A stretch of DNA of 64,000 nucleotides from contig NC_092628.1 in the NCBI RefSeq assembly GCF_039555335.1, forward strand, positions 100,583,893 to 100,647,892, written 5' to 3'. Below are positions 11,731 to 23,217 of the stretch, piece after piece; positions within the stretch are counted from its first letter, which is position 1; each line of letters starts with the position of its first letter. Both the position numbers and the translations under genes were made by a program. The notes under the pieces are model-generated. The model had not been told where the DNA came from and did not search any database. It was given only the letters and a program-made list of their open reading frames with translations. The stretch comes from Amphiura filiformis. Its lineage: Eukaryota; Echinodermata; Ophiuroidea; Amphilepidida; Amphiuridae.

Positions 11731-12880
11731 AACTGCGTCGACAAAGAGATTTTATGTGGTGTTAGCACACTCGGGTATAGCTTTTGTAGCTTTAGTTCTT
11801 GCTTACTTTGTGCATTGTTTCTTTATGTTTTGACTGCACCTTATGTTTGGTAAATGTAAATAAAAGAATGCATGCAGGCTTGCGTTTGGAGGGAAATTTT
11901 GTGACTTTATTTTTGTTATTATATATTTTAAAGTAACAAAGACAAGTATTTAAAGAGATATATTTTGGAAAGGGAATGATAAATGGAATTCAACTGTTTC
12001 TTAAAAATTGGGGAAAATACACTTGAAAAAAGATTTATCAAGGAATTTTTTCAGCTAAAAATTTTGAACCACACTAAGGATTCAAAATAATAAAAATTAC
12101 ATATGTTTAATCTAGAGACAAAATTCTTGTTACTACTTTCTCAATTATTTAAAAATAGGTCCAGAAATTTGTTTTATGGCCACAAAAATGTCATAAAACT
12201 TGGTAAAAAAGAACAACAATGCACATTTTCACCTATTTCGGCACATATTGTTGAAAAATATACATATAGTTTGAAACTAATATTAACTAGATTGTGGACT
12301 CTAACCACAATATAGAATTTGGAAATATAAGCTTAGCTAGTTATTGTCGTCGGAACATTTTGGCGGGAATATCTAGTTTTTGAACTTTAAAAAAAAATCA
12401 AAAGTTCGAAGAGAATATTGGGCCATGTTAAGTGTATAGGTTATCAAATCTGTTTGAAATTGCAGGTCCGATTGGTGCAAACCCATAGCATGACTGTTCC
12501 AGTCCCAGTTACAAATGTATCACGATTTCAATACTGATAACAACATCCGATTAAAATGGAAAACACCTCTGTGTGATAAATTCCTTATTTTTTGATGAAG
12601 TCTTCAATAAAAGGTGCTTCTAATCGCAATATTTATATTTGGATCAGAGAACTATACACAACAGTAGGCTACGTCACTTTGGTTTGGTCAATATGAACAT
12701 CTACATGATGAAGATGTACAATGAATGAAGAATGGGGAAGAAGGAGAAAAAGGGAAATTAGACTTAGAAACATACCAGGGGCCCTGCAAGAAATGAAACA
12801 AAAAAGTAATTTTTACTTGCAAATCTTCATTCCAAATATGAGTACACAATTGCTTTGCCTATACGAACAACCAAAATTTA

Positions 12881-12952
12881 TGGAGCTGCCGGGGATTGAA
12901 CCCGGGGCCTCACACATGCAAAGCGTGCGCTCTACCACTGAGCTACAGCCCC
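12881..12952 (-). tRNA. tRNA-Ala(TGC), copy 5, intact
   Basis: It is identical to the consensus over all 72 nt, including G3:U70 and both promoter boxes. The terminator is a minimal T4 run. The E2F-like 12-mer is at 13002-13013. Its flanks (GACACGAAGATTATACGTAG) match the deleted copy 15, which fixes the block 1 to block 2 correspondence. Confidence 0.96.
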
Positions 12953-13617
12953 AACGCTGCAGACACGAAGATTATACGTAGTGTTAACATGCAGGCTTGC
13001 GTTTGGCGGGAAATTGCTTGACTTATTTTCACTGTATCTTTTTAAGCATTAAGTAACAATGAAAAGTATTGAAAAGTATACATTCTTGGAAAGGAAATGA
13101 TAAAAAGAATTCAATTGTATGTTCACGATTCGGAAAAATACCCGTTTTGTCAAAAAAGGTTTAAAAGATTTAATAATAAAAATTACATATTTTTAATCCA
13201 GAGGCAAAATTGTTGTTACTGCTTTCTCATTTTTTAAACTGCGTCCAGAAATTTGTTTTATGACGAAAAATATCAGTAAACAAATATATAAAATAACAAT
13301 AATGCAAATTTGGACATTTCATACAAATTTGACAAAAGTAGTAACGAGATCGTGGACTAGACTCTAACAATAATATAGGATTTCGAAATATAAGCGGGAC
13401 TAGCTATATGGTATTTCGAACGTTTTGGTGGGAAAATCATTTTTTTGGGACTCAAGTTATTTTTCAAAATTTCGGAGATACAGTTGAATTCCTTTTTAGT
13501 TTCAGCTTTAATCGTTTCCTTTCCAAAAACACATACTTTGTTCTTAATACTTGTCTTTGTTACTTAAAAAGTTTAGATTTTTTTACCTCTGGTTACATAA
13601 TGTTTGTGTTCAAAGTA

Positions 13618-13790
13618 TAAGTCAGGTTATAGGTCAGGTGTTAGTATTATGGTTAGGTTCAAGTTGGGGTTTGGTTTAAGATACGTGCTTAGGTTTAGCT
13701 TCAGGACTTAGGTTATAGGTTACGGTTGGGTGAGGATTAGGGTTATGCTTAAGGTTAGGTATGGTTAGGATATGTAGGGTTAATAACGAC
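13618..13790 (+). repeat. Degenerate GGTTAGG tract (telomere-like)
   Basis: The tract contains many irregularly spaced GGTTAGG, GGATTAGG, AGGGTTA and GGTTATAGG pieces, such as GAGGATTAGGGTTATGC. It resembles eroded TTAGGG-type repeats but is too diverged to call true telomeric DNA. A related tract closes block 2 at 35465-35610. Confidence 0.6.
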
Positions 13791-14103
13791 CATTAATGGA
13801 TTTCGGACTAAATGACCATTCGGACTATTATATATAAACGAGATGTAACCATGGTTATTTTTAGTGCATTTTTTTCCCTTTTCGGCCAGAACTAATATTT
13901 GAACAAATATAATTATGTAGAAGGTCTATGTCCAAATACATAATTTTAAATTCTGATCAATTAACTGTTATTTGACTTTTAGCAGAATACTAAAATAAAA
14001 AATGGGCTGGTCCATTTCATGAAGACTCGATATTACCCTTGGATTTAACCAAAGATGAGTATCTTTGATCTGAACATCTGGGCCCAAAGAATATTTTAAA
14101 TGT
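13791..14103. other. End of block 1, no gene seen
   Basis: Non-repetitive AT-rich DNA that matches 35610-35747 only in parts (the AACGAGATGTAACC region and GAACATCTGGGC). Confidence 0.5.
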
Positions 14104-14714
14104 CTTTGTCGTGCACAGATCGCGTGTGCAAATGGGACAACAAAAATATTGGCACTGAATCGATTTGGGCGATTATTGTTTCAAATAAGGGACAATTTTT
14201 CTACCATACAAATAAAAACTGACAATTGCTGAGATATATGTCTCGGGGCTATGGAAGCTTCCAATCAATACGGGTAAAAAATAAACTATTCGTGCCACTC
14301 CCACGGTTAACACGTTAACCTGGTTTAAATAAATAGACTCTGCTTGATTCCGTTCCCTATACGCATGCACACTTGGGGAAACGCCAATGTCAAAGTATTA
14401 CTTGTGACAGAGACTAAGTATGCCTTTCATGCAGGAAATCAGATGAAAAAAGCGCGAATCCGATAGGTTCGTGTAGAAAATGAAGCATACTGCAGTTACT
14501 GTCCGTTTTCCTATACACAATACACAGTGCTCTCACCATTGAGCTGTGACCTGTACAAATCGTGCCATGTTAGAAGAATAGGCATTTGTCTAGTTAACGT
14601 CAATGTGTGAAAAATAACCGGCCAATATTAAAAGTACTCTCAAAAACTTCTAGCAAATATATTCCTCTAACATGACCTAAAATTACAGCTAGGTTAGATG
14701 CTCAGAAACAGTGT

Positions 14715-14868
14715 TGTAGTCGAGTCCTCATCATCCGAGTCCGAGTCCGAGTCCGAGTCCTTGGTGTCCGAGTCCAAGTCCGAGTCCGAGTCCCTGCCAA
14801 TTTATGATGTCCGAGTCCGAGTCCGAGTCCGAGTCCTCAATGTTCGAGTCCGAGTCCGAGTCCGAGTC
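14715..14868. repeat. GAGTCC hexanucleotide array 1
   Basis: Runs of GAGTCC are broken by non-repeat words such as TTGGTGT and CTGCCAATTTATGAT. The left edge carries AGTGTTGTAGTCGAGTCC, related to the sequence at the opposite edge of array 2. Its frames give Ser-Glu or Asp-Ser dipeptide strings but nothing suggests a gene. Confidence 0.9.
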
Positions 14869-14989
14869 CTTATGTATCAATTTCAAGCCCCGGGGTTTTC
14901 ACCAATACTTTCAACGTAGACCTATACTTAACCAGAATTTTAGTTCTATATTATTTTCTTGTAAATACATAATTTGCTAGTCCCACCTA

Positions 14990-15440
14990 GCATGCCTAGT
15001 ATTGTTTTTGGGCTATGCAATAATTATGCGGAGCCGGGGAGGGATGAAATTGCAAAAAATGCTTATCCCCTCTCGGCCTGCCAAAAATCGCTTGTCCCCC
15101 CTCACAAATCTTTGCACCCCCCTTTTGCACATGCCATTAAGTTTTGGGATTCCAATTTACAAACCTTAAATGGTTTAGATTATGGTGGGAGCGCAGCGAG
15201 TAGGGAAATTTGCATATACATGGAATATGAGAATATTTCCATGGCATATGTAAACGTTTCCGTACTGTTTTCTATAAGCCTTTTAGAGCGCTTTATTTGA
15301 AAGGTGCCCCATAATGCCTAAAATTGCTTGTTCCCCCCCTCTCGGTTTGCCAAAAATGGCTTCCACCCTCCCTTTCGATTTCTTACCCACAATTTTACCT
15401 TCCCCCCCATGCTCATAATTTTTGCTCAGCCCCTTGGTAG
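14990..15440. repeat. Degenerate C-rich dispersed repeat
   Basis: Several imperfect copies of a word like CCAAAAATNGCTTGTCCCCC occur in two clusters (15060-15125 and 15318-15400) separated by unrelated DNA. It looks like a decayed tandem-based repeat. No coding potential is apparent. Confidence 0.5.
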
Positions 15441-16204
15441 CATACCTTGGAAACAGAATAGGCCTAATCACAGTAACTTATTAGGTTTGTGTTTTAAAGA
15501 GGCAACATGATGCATTATGACAATAAATATATGACGTCAGTACCAAACTTCAAGTGCCAAACAAAGGGGTGTTGGATCTGACTGTAGGCCTAAGCAGTAT
15601 TATTCCGGGGGTGGGGGTGGTGGTCACTCACATGTGAAGGTGGTACGGGTATGTGCGGTGGTCAAGGGTCCCTTGTCCAGGCTCTCCGGCAGTTCCTATC
15701 CTTAAGACCCATGCTCCAGTTCATTGAGCCTAACACTCTGAAAATGGTAGCTCTTTAGCTCAAATTTTGAAACATTTCGAATTTGTTAGCTCCAAAGCCT
15801 ATAATTTCACCCAATTTTAGTTCACAGACCTTCACAAAAATGTTGAAATTTCAGTTCATCAAGCCCCTATTTTGACCACAAAGTTCGGCACAACACACCC
15901 CTACCAAAATTTAACTTGAATGCCCCATCCCAGGGTATTATTATTCATGTACATTCTAGACTTGTGTCTAACAAAGCAGTCATGTCAAAACAAATGATTA
16001 TGATTAAAATCCATTTAGGCCTATATATAAAGATATAACTGAAAGCAATCTTGCTTTTTAGTTGTACTTTTATTTACAAACTGAATTTATTTGCATGCAA
16101 AATTACTTAAATTAATCACATGATGTGATCATTGATCAAGCAAGGAAGTTTACAATGAACGAAAACAGAGCTGGAACGAAAATGAAAGGCCTAAAAAGAC
16201 CTTT
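15441..16204. other. Intergenic DNA inside the 3.16-kb insertion
   Basis: A G-rich stretch (GGGGGTGGGGGTGGTGG) lies near 15608. It is followed by sequence with short repeated words (TTAGCTC, TTCACAG) that may be an eroded dispersed repeat. No gene is seen. Confidence 0.45.
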
Positions 16205-16205
16205 T

Positions 16206-16368
16206 TTGCTGGACTCGAGGAGGACTCGGAGCCGAGTCCCCGAGTCCTTGGGGTCCGAGTCCGAGTCCGAGTCCGAGTCATTAGCTCCCGAGTCCAAGTC
16301 CGAGTCCGAGTCCTTGAAAAAAGGACTCGAGTCCGGACTCGAGTCCGAGTCCGAGTCCCGAGTCCTCC
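16206..16368. repeat. GAGTCC hexanucleotide array 2
   Basis: It has the same hexamer as array 1, but here both orientations occur (GGACTC and GAGTCC), creating palindromic words such as GGACTCGAGTCC. The right edge reads CGAGTCCTCCAACACTGCTC, the reverse-complement kin of the left edge of array 1. Confidence 0.9.
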
Positions 16369-16788
16369 AACACTGCTCAGAAATATTCGTACTTTGGTAA
16401 AATAGTGAGTGAGGGCAAGACATAGCTAGCCAACGTCCCGTGTTAATTGAATGGGGATTTGACCGAAAATTTTGGTAAACGGACTGCTCACTTCTGAAGA
16501 ATGCCACACGAAAACGGTACAAGCTACATTTAAAGTACTCTCTGTTCGATCATCATGATGAGTTTCTTACATAGTATGCCGAAATTGGGTACTGTAGGTG
16601 GTTGACAAAGGGTCGTACTTCGCTGATGAGTAAGTGACAGTGAACATGAAATTCAGCGCCCATAACCCAAGTTAGTAGCTAGTTAGTGGAGGCCGTCACG
16701 GGACTGATTATTGATTATTGAAGTGCCTTATTAATAGATACGCACCATTTAGGGCAAGAAAATAACCCGGGACACTTTTGGAGACATC

Positions 16789-16812
16789 ATCATCATCATC
16801 ATCATCATCATC

Positions 16813-16858
<46 letters not shown>
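16789..16858. repeat. CAT trinucleotide microsatellite
   Basis: About 23 CAT units with one interruption (CTTCAT). Confidence 0.95.
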
Positions 16859-16938
16859 CTTTCTACATTTTTTCTAAACAACATACTGTTTTAATAAGAT
16901 TTTTTTCTTAAAATGCATTTAACTATAATTATTGTTTA

Positions 16939-17300
16939 GAGCGTGGTGAAATAAAACATCACGATTTTCATCACAAAACAAATATAATGCATAAGAAATC
17001 GTTTGTTATAGAGCGTGATGATGAAATAAAACATCACGGTTTTCATCACGAAACAAAGTAATACATAAGAAATCAATTTTTCGTGAGTGATGAAATAAAA
17101 CATCATGATTTTCATCACGAAACAAAGTAATACATAAGAAATCGTTTGTTTAAGAGCGTGATGAAATAAAACATCATGATTTTCATCACAAAACAAAGTA
17201 ATAGGCCTACAAAAGAAATACTTTTTTCGAGAGTGATTAAATAAAACATCACGATTTTCATCACGGAACAAAGTAATACATAAGACATCGTTTGTTTGAT
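16939..17300. repeat. Minisatellite, ~71-bp unit, five copies
   Basis: Units start near 16939, 17011, 17083, 17154 and 17229 and share GTGATGAAATAAAACATCA, ATTTTCATCAC and GAAACAAAGTAATACATAAG. Part of each unit is self-complementary (GATG...CATC), so it may form hairpins. Open minus-strand frames through it are a by-product of the repeat. Confidence 0.9.
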
Positions 17301-18646
17301 TGCAATCAACCGCGACAGTTCGTCTCACACACATAACAATGCACTGCGATCAAATAGGTTGATGACAACATTTGATTGAATGGACTGCACTGCGACATGA
17401 TTACGGTGCACCGGTTCAAATCCTTTGTTTGGAGCCAATCAATAATTTCACGTACAGCCTCTATGCAAATTAGAGTTTACACACGCTGCAGCTGGGGTAA
17501 TCGACCGAAGCTGGTTGTCGTTAGTGATCGAATGCATAAGCTTATTTGCTTTACTGAATCGATTTACTGGATTAATATCCTGTTAACTGGGTTTAATGCC
17601 ACAAAGGTCGAATCGGGCTTGCCATGGACCATAAGTGCATCATGGTAGGGTCTAACCATATCAAAGATTGTCAGAACCACTTAGATGCGATTTACTATCA
17701 ATCCGTATTTTGTGGGATATCATGGTATATAACACGATATGGAGACTTGACAAGATTACCCGTGCAATAGGAGCCGAATTTCCATGTCTTTCTTCTAAAC
17801 TAATCTTACACCGACAGATAAGGCATCAACATCCGTCATCGCGCTCGCAATAAAACTTGATGAAACCGTGATCAATACTGTGACTTGTATTGGGCCCAAT
17901 TTCATTACAATGCATTGGCCTTCCATCATTCTGTACTTGTGTGATTATTCTTGTCAGTCAATCCAATTACATTGAAATCGCACTTTATATGGCGGCGGGA
18001 ATTAATGATTTTGAATTTGAAACACCGGCTGTTGGTTCAACCCAAATAGTTGTAAATGAGAAACATTTAGCGACATCGCAACAGGTTTGAATAGATTTCG
18101 AATGCCGATATTTTGGCATATTTCATATAACATGTATAAGTAGGCATAAATGAAACTCGAGAGTGACTCGTCCTTCGCAGGAAGTCACCTACCTGCCCCG
18201 TGTATACATAGAACCAAATCTACATGAAATATCGCGTCATAAGGGCGTGGTTGTTCCAGCCCAAGTTACAAGTTAAAATGGGAAAATATATCACCATGAC
18301 ATATCTATTTATTAATTCCTTTAAAGTTTGCAATAAAAAGTGTTTTCAATTGCAATTTATATTTAGATTAGAGAATTATGAAAAATTGTTTGTTAGTCTG
18401 CAATATGAATATGACACGCATTGATGTACAATGATGAAGAATGGACATGATGGAAAAGAAGAAGAAAAAGGGGGAGAAAAGGGTGAGTGGAACAAAAAGT
18501 GAGAAGATTTAGAGACGTAGACACTATAAGAAAAAAGTAATTAACTCAAAAGTCTTTATTCCAAATAGGATGAAGTGTTATGTTGTTGCTTAGTCTATAA
18601 TGTCTATGCGAAGATGACAACCAAAAAAACACACCCAAAAACACAA
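17301..18646. other. Block-2 leader DNA upstream of tRNA copy 6
   Basis: From 17646 this matches 5400-6690 of block 1 and, in part, 36138-36490 of block 3. Short open frames at 17668-17853 and 36149-36334 translate identically, but only because the DNA copies are nearly identical. I see no independent evidence for a gene. Confidence 0.55.
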
Positions 18647-18718
18647 TGGAGCTGCCGGGGATTGAACCCGGGGCCTCACACATGCAAAGCGTGCGCTCTA
18701 CCACTGAGCTACAACCCC
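18647..18718 (-). tRNA. tRNA-Ala(TGC), copy 6
   Basis: It matches the consensus except for C5-to-T in the acceptor stem (GGGGTTG), giving a U5:G68 wobble that should be tolerated. G3:U70 is kept. A T5 terminator lies just past the 3' end and a longer T-run further on. The upstream E2F-like box is mutated (TTTTTGGCTGGGAATT). It is the block-2 partner of copy 1 and is better preserved. Confidence 0.93.
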
Positions 18719-19484
18719 AAGGTCGTGCTTTTTGGCTGGGAATTGAATGACTTTATTTTTACTATTTCTTTTAAAGTAACAAAGTCGAGTATAATAGTAT
18801 ATATTTTTGGGAAGAAAATGATGAAAGGACTGAATTCAACTGTATTTTCAAAATTTTGAAAAAACAACAAAGTCTTGTTATTACTTTCTTCAATTTTCTC
18901 GTATGGTCAAAAATATCATATAAAATATAAAAGTATATATTTTTGGAAAGGAAATGATAAAAGGAATCCAACAACTGTATCTTCAACATTCGGGAAAAAT
19001 ATCCCCTTTTGAAATGGTTAAAAAACTGGACTTTTAACCCTAAATTCTGAACCATCACGCTCACATTTCAATAATAAAAATTACATATTTTTAATCTAGA
19101 AACATTAATTCATGTTACTACTTTCTCTTTTTAAAAATTTAAATTAGGCCCTTAAATTTCTTTTACGGCTAAAAATATCACAAAATTCAATGTACGTTTG
19201 TATACTTGTGTTTATTACTTTATAGTATAGCGAAAATAAAGTCAAACAATTTCCCGCCAAATGCGGCGACCCTGCGTTCACTCTTAAAAATAGATTAACA
19301 ATTTAAATTGCGATGTCTACTATATAAATTAAAAAAATAAATAAATAAAAATAATCATATTCTATTACTTTGGTATCTTAATAATGCTTTGTATGTGATC
19401 GAAAATGAGGCCCCTAAATATATCAACACCAGTTTAACAATGTTTAAATTATTTAAATCGAACTTTCTTGCCAGTTAGAACTAA

Positions 19485-19651
19485 GGGACCGTTCACAAAC
19501 ACTTGTTAGGGGGCTGATGCATTCAACCCCATAGAAAAGCAGGCTCAATTTTCCCAGGAAAATTTGTGGTCATTTTTTCAGGAGGGTCAAAACATTTAAG
19601 GCCCCCCTTTTTTCCATCAGGCACCCCTAACAAGTGTCTGTGAACGGTCCC
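19485..19651. mobile_element. 167-bp PIF/Harbinger-like MITE, complete
   Basis: The terminal inverted repeats are GGGACCGTTCACAAACACTT and AAGTGTCTGTGAACGGTCCC, flanked by TAA at 19482-19484 and 19652-19654. The equivalent spacer of unit B lacks it. A truncated relative is at 7680-7870. Confidence 0.85.
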
Positions 19652-20018
19652 TAAAGGATTAGGATTTAGCTATATGTTTCATTTGGCAAAACAAGATAAT
19701 AAATTAAAAATAGTGCTATATTTATCTGGAATTAGCAGTTGACATTTTTCAATAAAATATTTATATTTTGGATTAGAGAATTATGGAAAATAGTATGCCA
19801 ATTAGATTTGTTTGTTAGTCTCCAATATGAACATGATAAGGAGATATGTGCAATGAATGGAGAATAGGGAAGAAGGAAAAGGGAAATGGAACAATGACGA
19901 AATTTCGAAACACAGGCCCTACCAGAAAAAAAGGAAAATTAATTCAAAAGTCTTTATGCCAAATAAGAGGACGTGAATATAATTACTTTTCTATGCAACA
20001 ATGACAACCAAAATTTTA

Positions 20019-20090
20019 TGGAGCTGCCGGGGATTGAACCCGGGGCCTCACACATGCAAAGCGTGCGCTCTACCACTGAGCTACAACCCC
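20019..20090 (-). tRNA. tRNA-Ala(TGC), copy 7
   Basis: It is the consensus except for the C5-to-T wobble shared with copies 1 and 6. All loops, the anticodon and the internal promoter boxes are intact. The terminator is T4. The E2F-like 12-mer is at 20140-20151. Confidence 0.94.
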
Positions 20091-20702
20091 AACGTTGTGC
20101 AACTACTGATTATCCGTAGTGTTGACATGCAGGCTTGCGTTTGGCGGGAAATTGTGTGACTTTATTTTTTACTATATGTTTTAAAGTACCAAGGATAAGT
20201 ATTTAAAGTTATACATTTTTGGAAAGGGAATGATACAAGGAATTTAAATGTTTCTTCAAAATTGGGAAAAATACCGTTTTTTTTGTTTTGTTTTTAAGTT
20301 AATTATGGAATTTTTTCAACTACAAATTTTGACATTTTATACTTATAGGATTCACAATAATAAAAAATACATATTTTTCTAATCTAGAGACACAATTCTT
20401 GTTACTACTTGTTACTACCATAGCCGCGACGGGGACCCAGCTGAGCTATCTCACCTAAAATGTGAAATGATGCGGCCTTGAAGGGTATTTTAAACTGCAT
20501 TCTATCACCCGTGTTACACGTAAACAAAAGAATGATGACAATTTACAACACAAAAGAAAAATCGCAAATTATATTTGGATTAGAGAATTAGGAAAAAGTA
20601 TGCCAATTTGGTTTCTTTCTTAGTAATTTTAAAGTCTTCATTCCAAGAGATCGAGAACGTGCATAATTGCTTTTCTAAACAACGATGACAACCAACATTT
20701 TA

Positions 20703-20774
20703 TGGAGCTGCCGGGGATTTAACCCGGGGCCTCACACATGCAAAGCGTGCGCTCTACCACTGAGCTACAGCCCC
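20703..20774 (-). tRNA. tRNA-Ala(TGC), copy 8, T-loop mutant
   Basis: It matches the consensus but has T-loop TTAAATC instead of TTCAATC, so invariant C56 is A and the B box is damaged. The 3' flank (TAAAATGTTGG) also lacks the T4-T5 run found at the other copies. Loss of both B-box base and terminator makes this a probable pseudogene. The upstream flank is a different spacer (ACTGCACCGACATAGAG), shared with copy 10. Confidence 0.85.
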
Positions 20775-21834
20775 AACTGCACCGACATAGAGATTTTTAC
20801 GGGACATTTCAACCTTAACCCGACATTTCAAAATAATACAAATTACATATTTTCAATCTAGAGACAAAATTTTTGTTATTACTTTCTTCAAATTTCTCAT
20901 ATGGTCAAAAATATCATAAATCTTTTATTTTTGCTATTTTTGCTATATCTTTTACATATAAAAGTATATATGGAAAGGAAATGATAAAAGGAATCCAACA
21001 ACTGTATCTTCAACATTCGGGAAAAATATCCCCTTTTTGAAACTTTCAACCCTAAATTTTGAACCTTCACACTCACATTTCAATACATGTTACTACTTTC
21101 TCTTTTTTTAAATTTAAATTAGGCCCTTAAATTTCTTTATGGATAAAAAAAAAAGATCACAAAATTCAATGTACGTTCGTTTACTTGTGTTTATAACTTT
21201 AAAAGGTATAGCGAAAATAAAGTCAAACAATTTCCCGCCAAATGCGGCGACCCTGCGTTCACTCTTAAAAATAGATTAACAATTTAAATTTTGATGTCTA
21301 ATAAATAATAAAAAAATTTAAAAAAAATCATATTCGATTACTTTGGTATCTTAATAATGCTTTGTATGTGATCGAAAGTAGCCCCTAAAAATATCAACAC
21401 CAGTTTAACAATGTTTAAATTATTTAAATCGAACTTTCTTGCCAGTTAGAACTAACTAGAGGATTAGGATTTAGCTATAAGTTTCATTTGGCAAAACAAA
21501 ATAATAAATTTTTAATTACAAAAAATAGTGGTGTATTTATCTGGAATTAGCAGTTTTAAATACTAAGTAAAATATTTATATTTTGAATTAGAGAATTAGG
21601 AAAAATAGTATGCCAATTTTGTTTGATAGTCTCCAATATGAACATGATAAGCAGAGATGTACAATGAATGGAGAATAGGGAAGAAGGAAAAGGGAGGTGG
21701 AACAATGATGGTGATATTTCGAAACACAAGCCTTACCAGAAAAAAAAGGAAAATTAATTCAAAAGTCTTTATGCCAAATAAGAGGACGCGAATTTAATTA
21801 CTTTTTCTATACAACAATGACAACCAAAAATTTA

Positions 21835-21879
21835 TGGAGCACATGCAAAGCGTGCGCTCTACCACTGAGCTACAGCCCC
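21835..21879 (-). pseudogene. tRNA-Ala fragment, copy 9, T-arm deleted
   Basis: The 5' acceptor strand, D-arm and anticodon arm are intact, but 27 bp covering the variable loop, T-arm and part of the 3' acceptor strand are missing, leaving 45 bp. The B box is gone, so pol III transcription from internal signals is not expected. The T5 run and the upstream E2F-like 12-mer (21930-21941) survive. Confidence 0.92.
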
Positions 21880-22502
21880 AACGTTGCGCAATTACTGATT
21901 ATCCGTAGTGTTTGACATGCAGGCTTGCGTTTGGCGGGAAATTGTGTGACTTTATTTTTTACTACAGTATATCTTTTAAAGTAACAAGGATAAGTATTTA
22001 AAGTTATACATTTTTGGAAAGGGAATGATACAAGGAATTTAAATGTTTCTTCAAAATTGGGAAAAATACCGGTTGTTTTTGTTTTGTTTTTAAGTTAATT
22101 AAAAATTTTGACCATTCTTAGGCATTTTATACTTATAGGATTCACAATAATAAAAAATACATATTTTTCTAATCTAGAGACAAAATTCTTGTTACTACTT
22201 GTTACTACCATAGCCGCGACGGGGACCCAGCTATCTCACCTAAAATGTGAAATGATGCGGCCTTGAAGGGTATTTTAAACTGCATTCTATCACCCGTGTT
22301 ACACGTAAACAAAAGAATGATGACAATTTACAACACAAAAGAAAAATCGCAAATTATATTTGGATTAGAAAATTAGGAAAAAGTATGCCAATTTGGTTTC
22401 TTTGTTAGGCTAATTATCGTTAGGATAATTAATTTTAAAGTCTTCATTCCAAGAGAACGTGCATAATTGCTTTTCTAAACAACGATGACAACCAAAATTT
22501 TA

Positions 22503-22574
22503 TGGAGCTGCCGGGGATTGAACCCGGGGCCTCACACATGCAAAGCGTGCGCTCTACCACTGAGCTACAGCCCC
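22503..22574 (-). tRNA. tRNA-Ala(TGC), copy 10, intact
   Basis: It is identical to the consensus over 72 nt and has a T4 terminator. It is the unit-B partner of mutant copy 8, so the damage in copy 8 arose after, or was corrected in, one of the duplicates. Its upstream spacer lacks the E2F-like box. Confidence 0.96.
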
Positions 22575-22985
22575 AACTGCACCGACATCATGGACATAGA
22601 GATTTTACGGGACATTTCAACCCGACATTTCAAAATAATACAAATTACATATTTTCAATCTAGAGACAAAATTGTTGTTATTACTTTCTTCAAATTTCTC
22701 ATATGGTCAAAAATATCATAAATCTTTTATTTTTGCTATTTTTTCTATATCTTTTACATATAAAAGTATATATTTATGGAAAGGAAATGATAAAAGGAAT
22801 CCAACAACTGTATCGTCACATTCGGGAAAAATATCCCCTTTTTGAAACTTTCAACCCTAAATTTTGAACCTTCACACTCACATTTCAATACCTGTTACTA
22901 CTTTCTCTTTTTTAAATTTAAATGTACGTTCGTTTACTTGTGTTTATAACTTTAAAAGGTATAGCGAAAATAAAGTCAAACAATT

Positions 22986-23108
22986 TCAAAGGAAGTTCCG
23001 AATCGCTGGTTCGAATCCCAACGAAGCCTGTGGAAACTTTATTTTTCTTCAAAATTCATGATCGCATTCCGAAATGAGTCACTTGTCGGTAAATCATGTA
23101 TCGTATCC
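22986..23108 (+). mobile_element. Possible tRNA-derived SINE remnant
   Basis: About 120 bp replace the end of a foldback segment in this unit only. The piece includes CTGGTTCGAATCCCAACGAA, which has the shape of a pol III B box with T-stem, but no A box is seen. It may be the 3' part of a SINE. Confidence 0.4.
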
Positions 23109-23217
23109 TTAAAAATAGATTAACAATTTAAATTATGATGTCTACTAAATAATACAAAAATAAATAAAAAATCATATTCTATTACTTTGGTATCTTTATC
23201 TGTTATTTTGGAGAATT

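Larger units (their letters stand above)
14486..17645. other. 3.16-kb insertion (or indel) in the block-2 leader
   Basis: Block 3 runs directly from GTGTAGAAAATGAAG into TAGGGTCTAACCATATC at 36109-36140, while block 2 separates these by 3,160 bp. The inserted DNA holds hexamer arrays, a C-rich dispersed repeat, a CAT microsatellite and a 71-bp minisatellite. I see no terminal inverted repeat or target duplication. It may be a composite of several insertions or DNA lost from block 3. Near its left end (14530-14555) is a short stretch resembling half a tRNA (D-arm). Confidence 0.7.
19250..21230. repeat. 1.8-kb tandem duplication, unit A
   Basis: The unit carries tRNA copies 7 and 8 and is followed by a matching unit B (21231-22985) with copies 9 and 10. 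Shared landmarks include TTTCCCGCCAAATGCGGCG at the start and CCATAGCCGCGACGGGGACC at 20418 and 22208. Removing the 167-bp MITE at 19485 brings the two to nearly equal length. Confidence 0.78.
21231..22985. repeat. 1.8-kb tandem duplication, unit B
   Basis: This is the partner of unit A. Copy 9 replaces copy 7 and copy 10 replaces copy 8. The two units differ by small indels and by a deletion inside copy 9. Confidence 0.78.

Noticed and set aside
14519-14560. Half tRNA-like sequence (AGCTCAATGGTGAGAGCAC on the minus strand)
   Set aside because: Only a D-arm-like part is present, with no matching anticodon or T-arm downstream.
17668-18090. Open frames conserved among the three block leaders
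   Set aside because: Conservation follows from recent DNA duplication; the frames differ in length and there is no independent coding signal.
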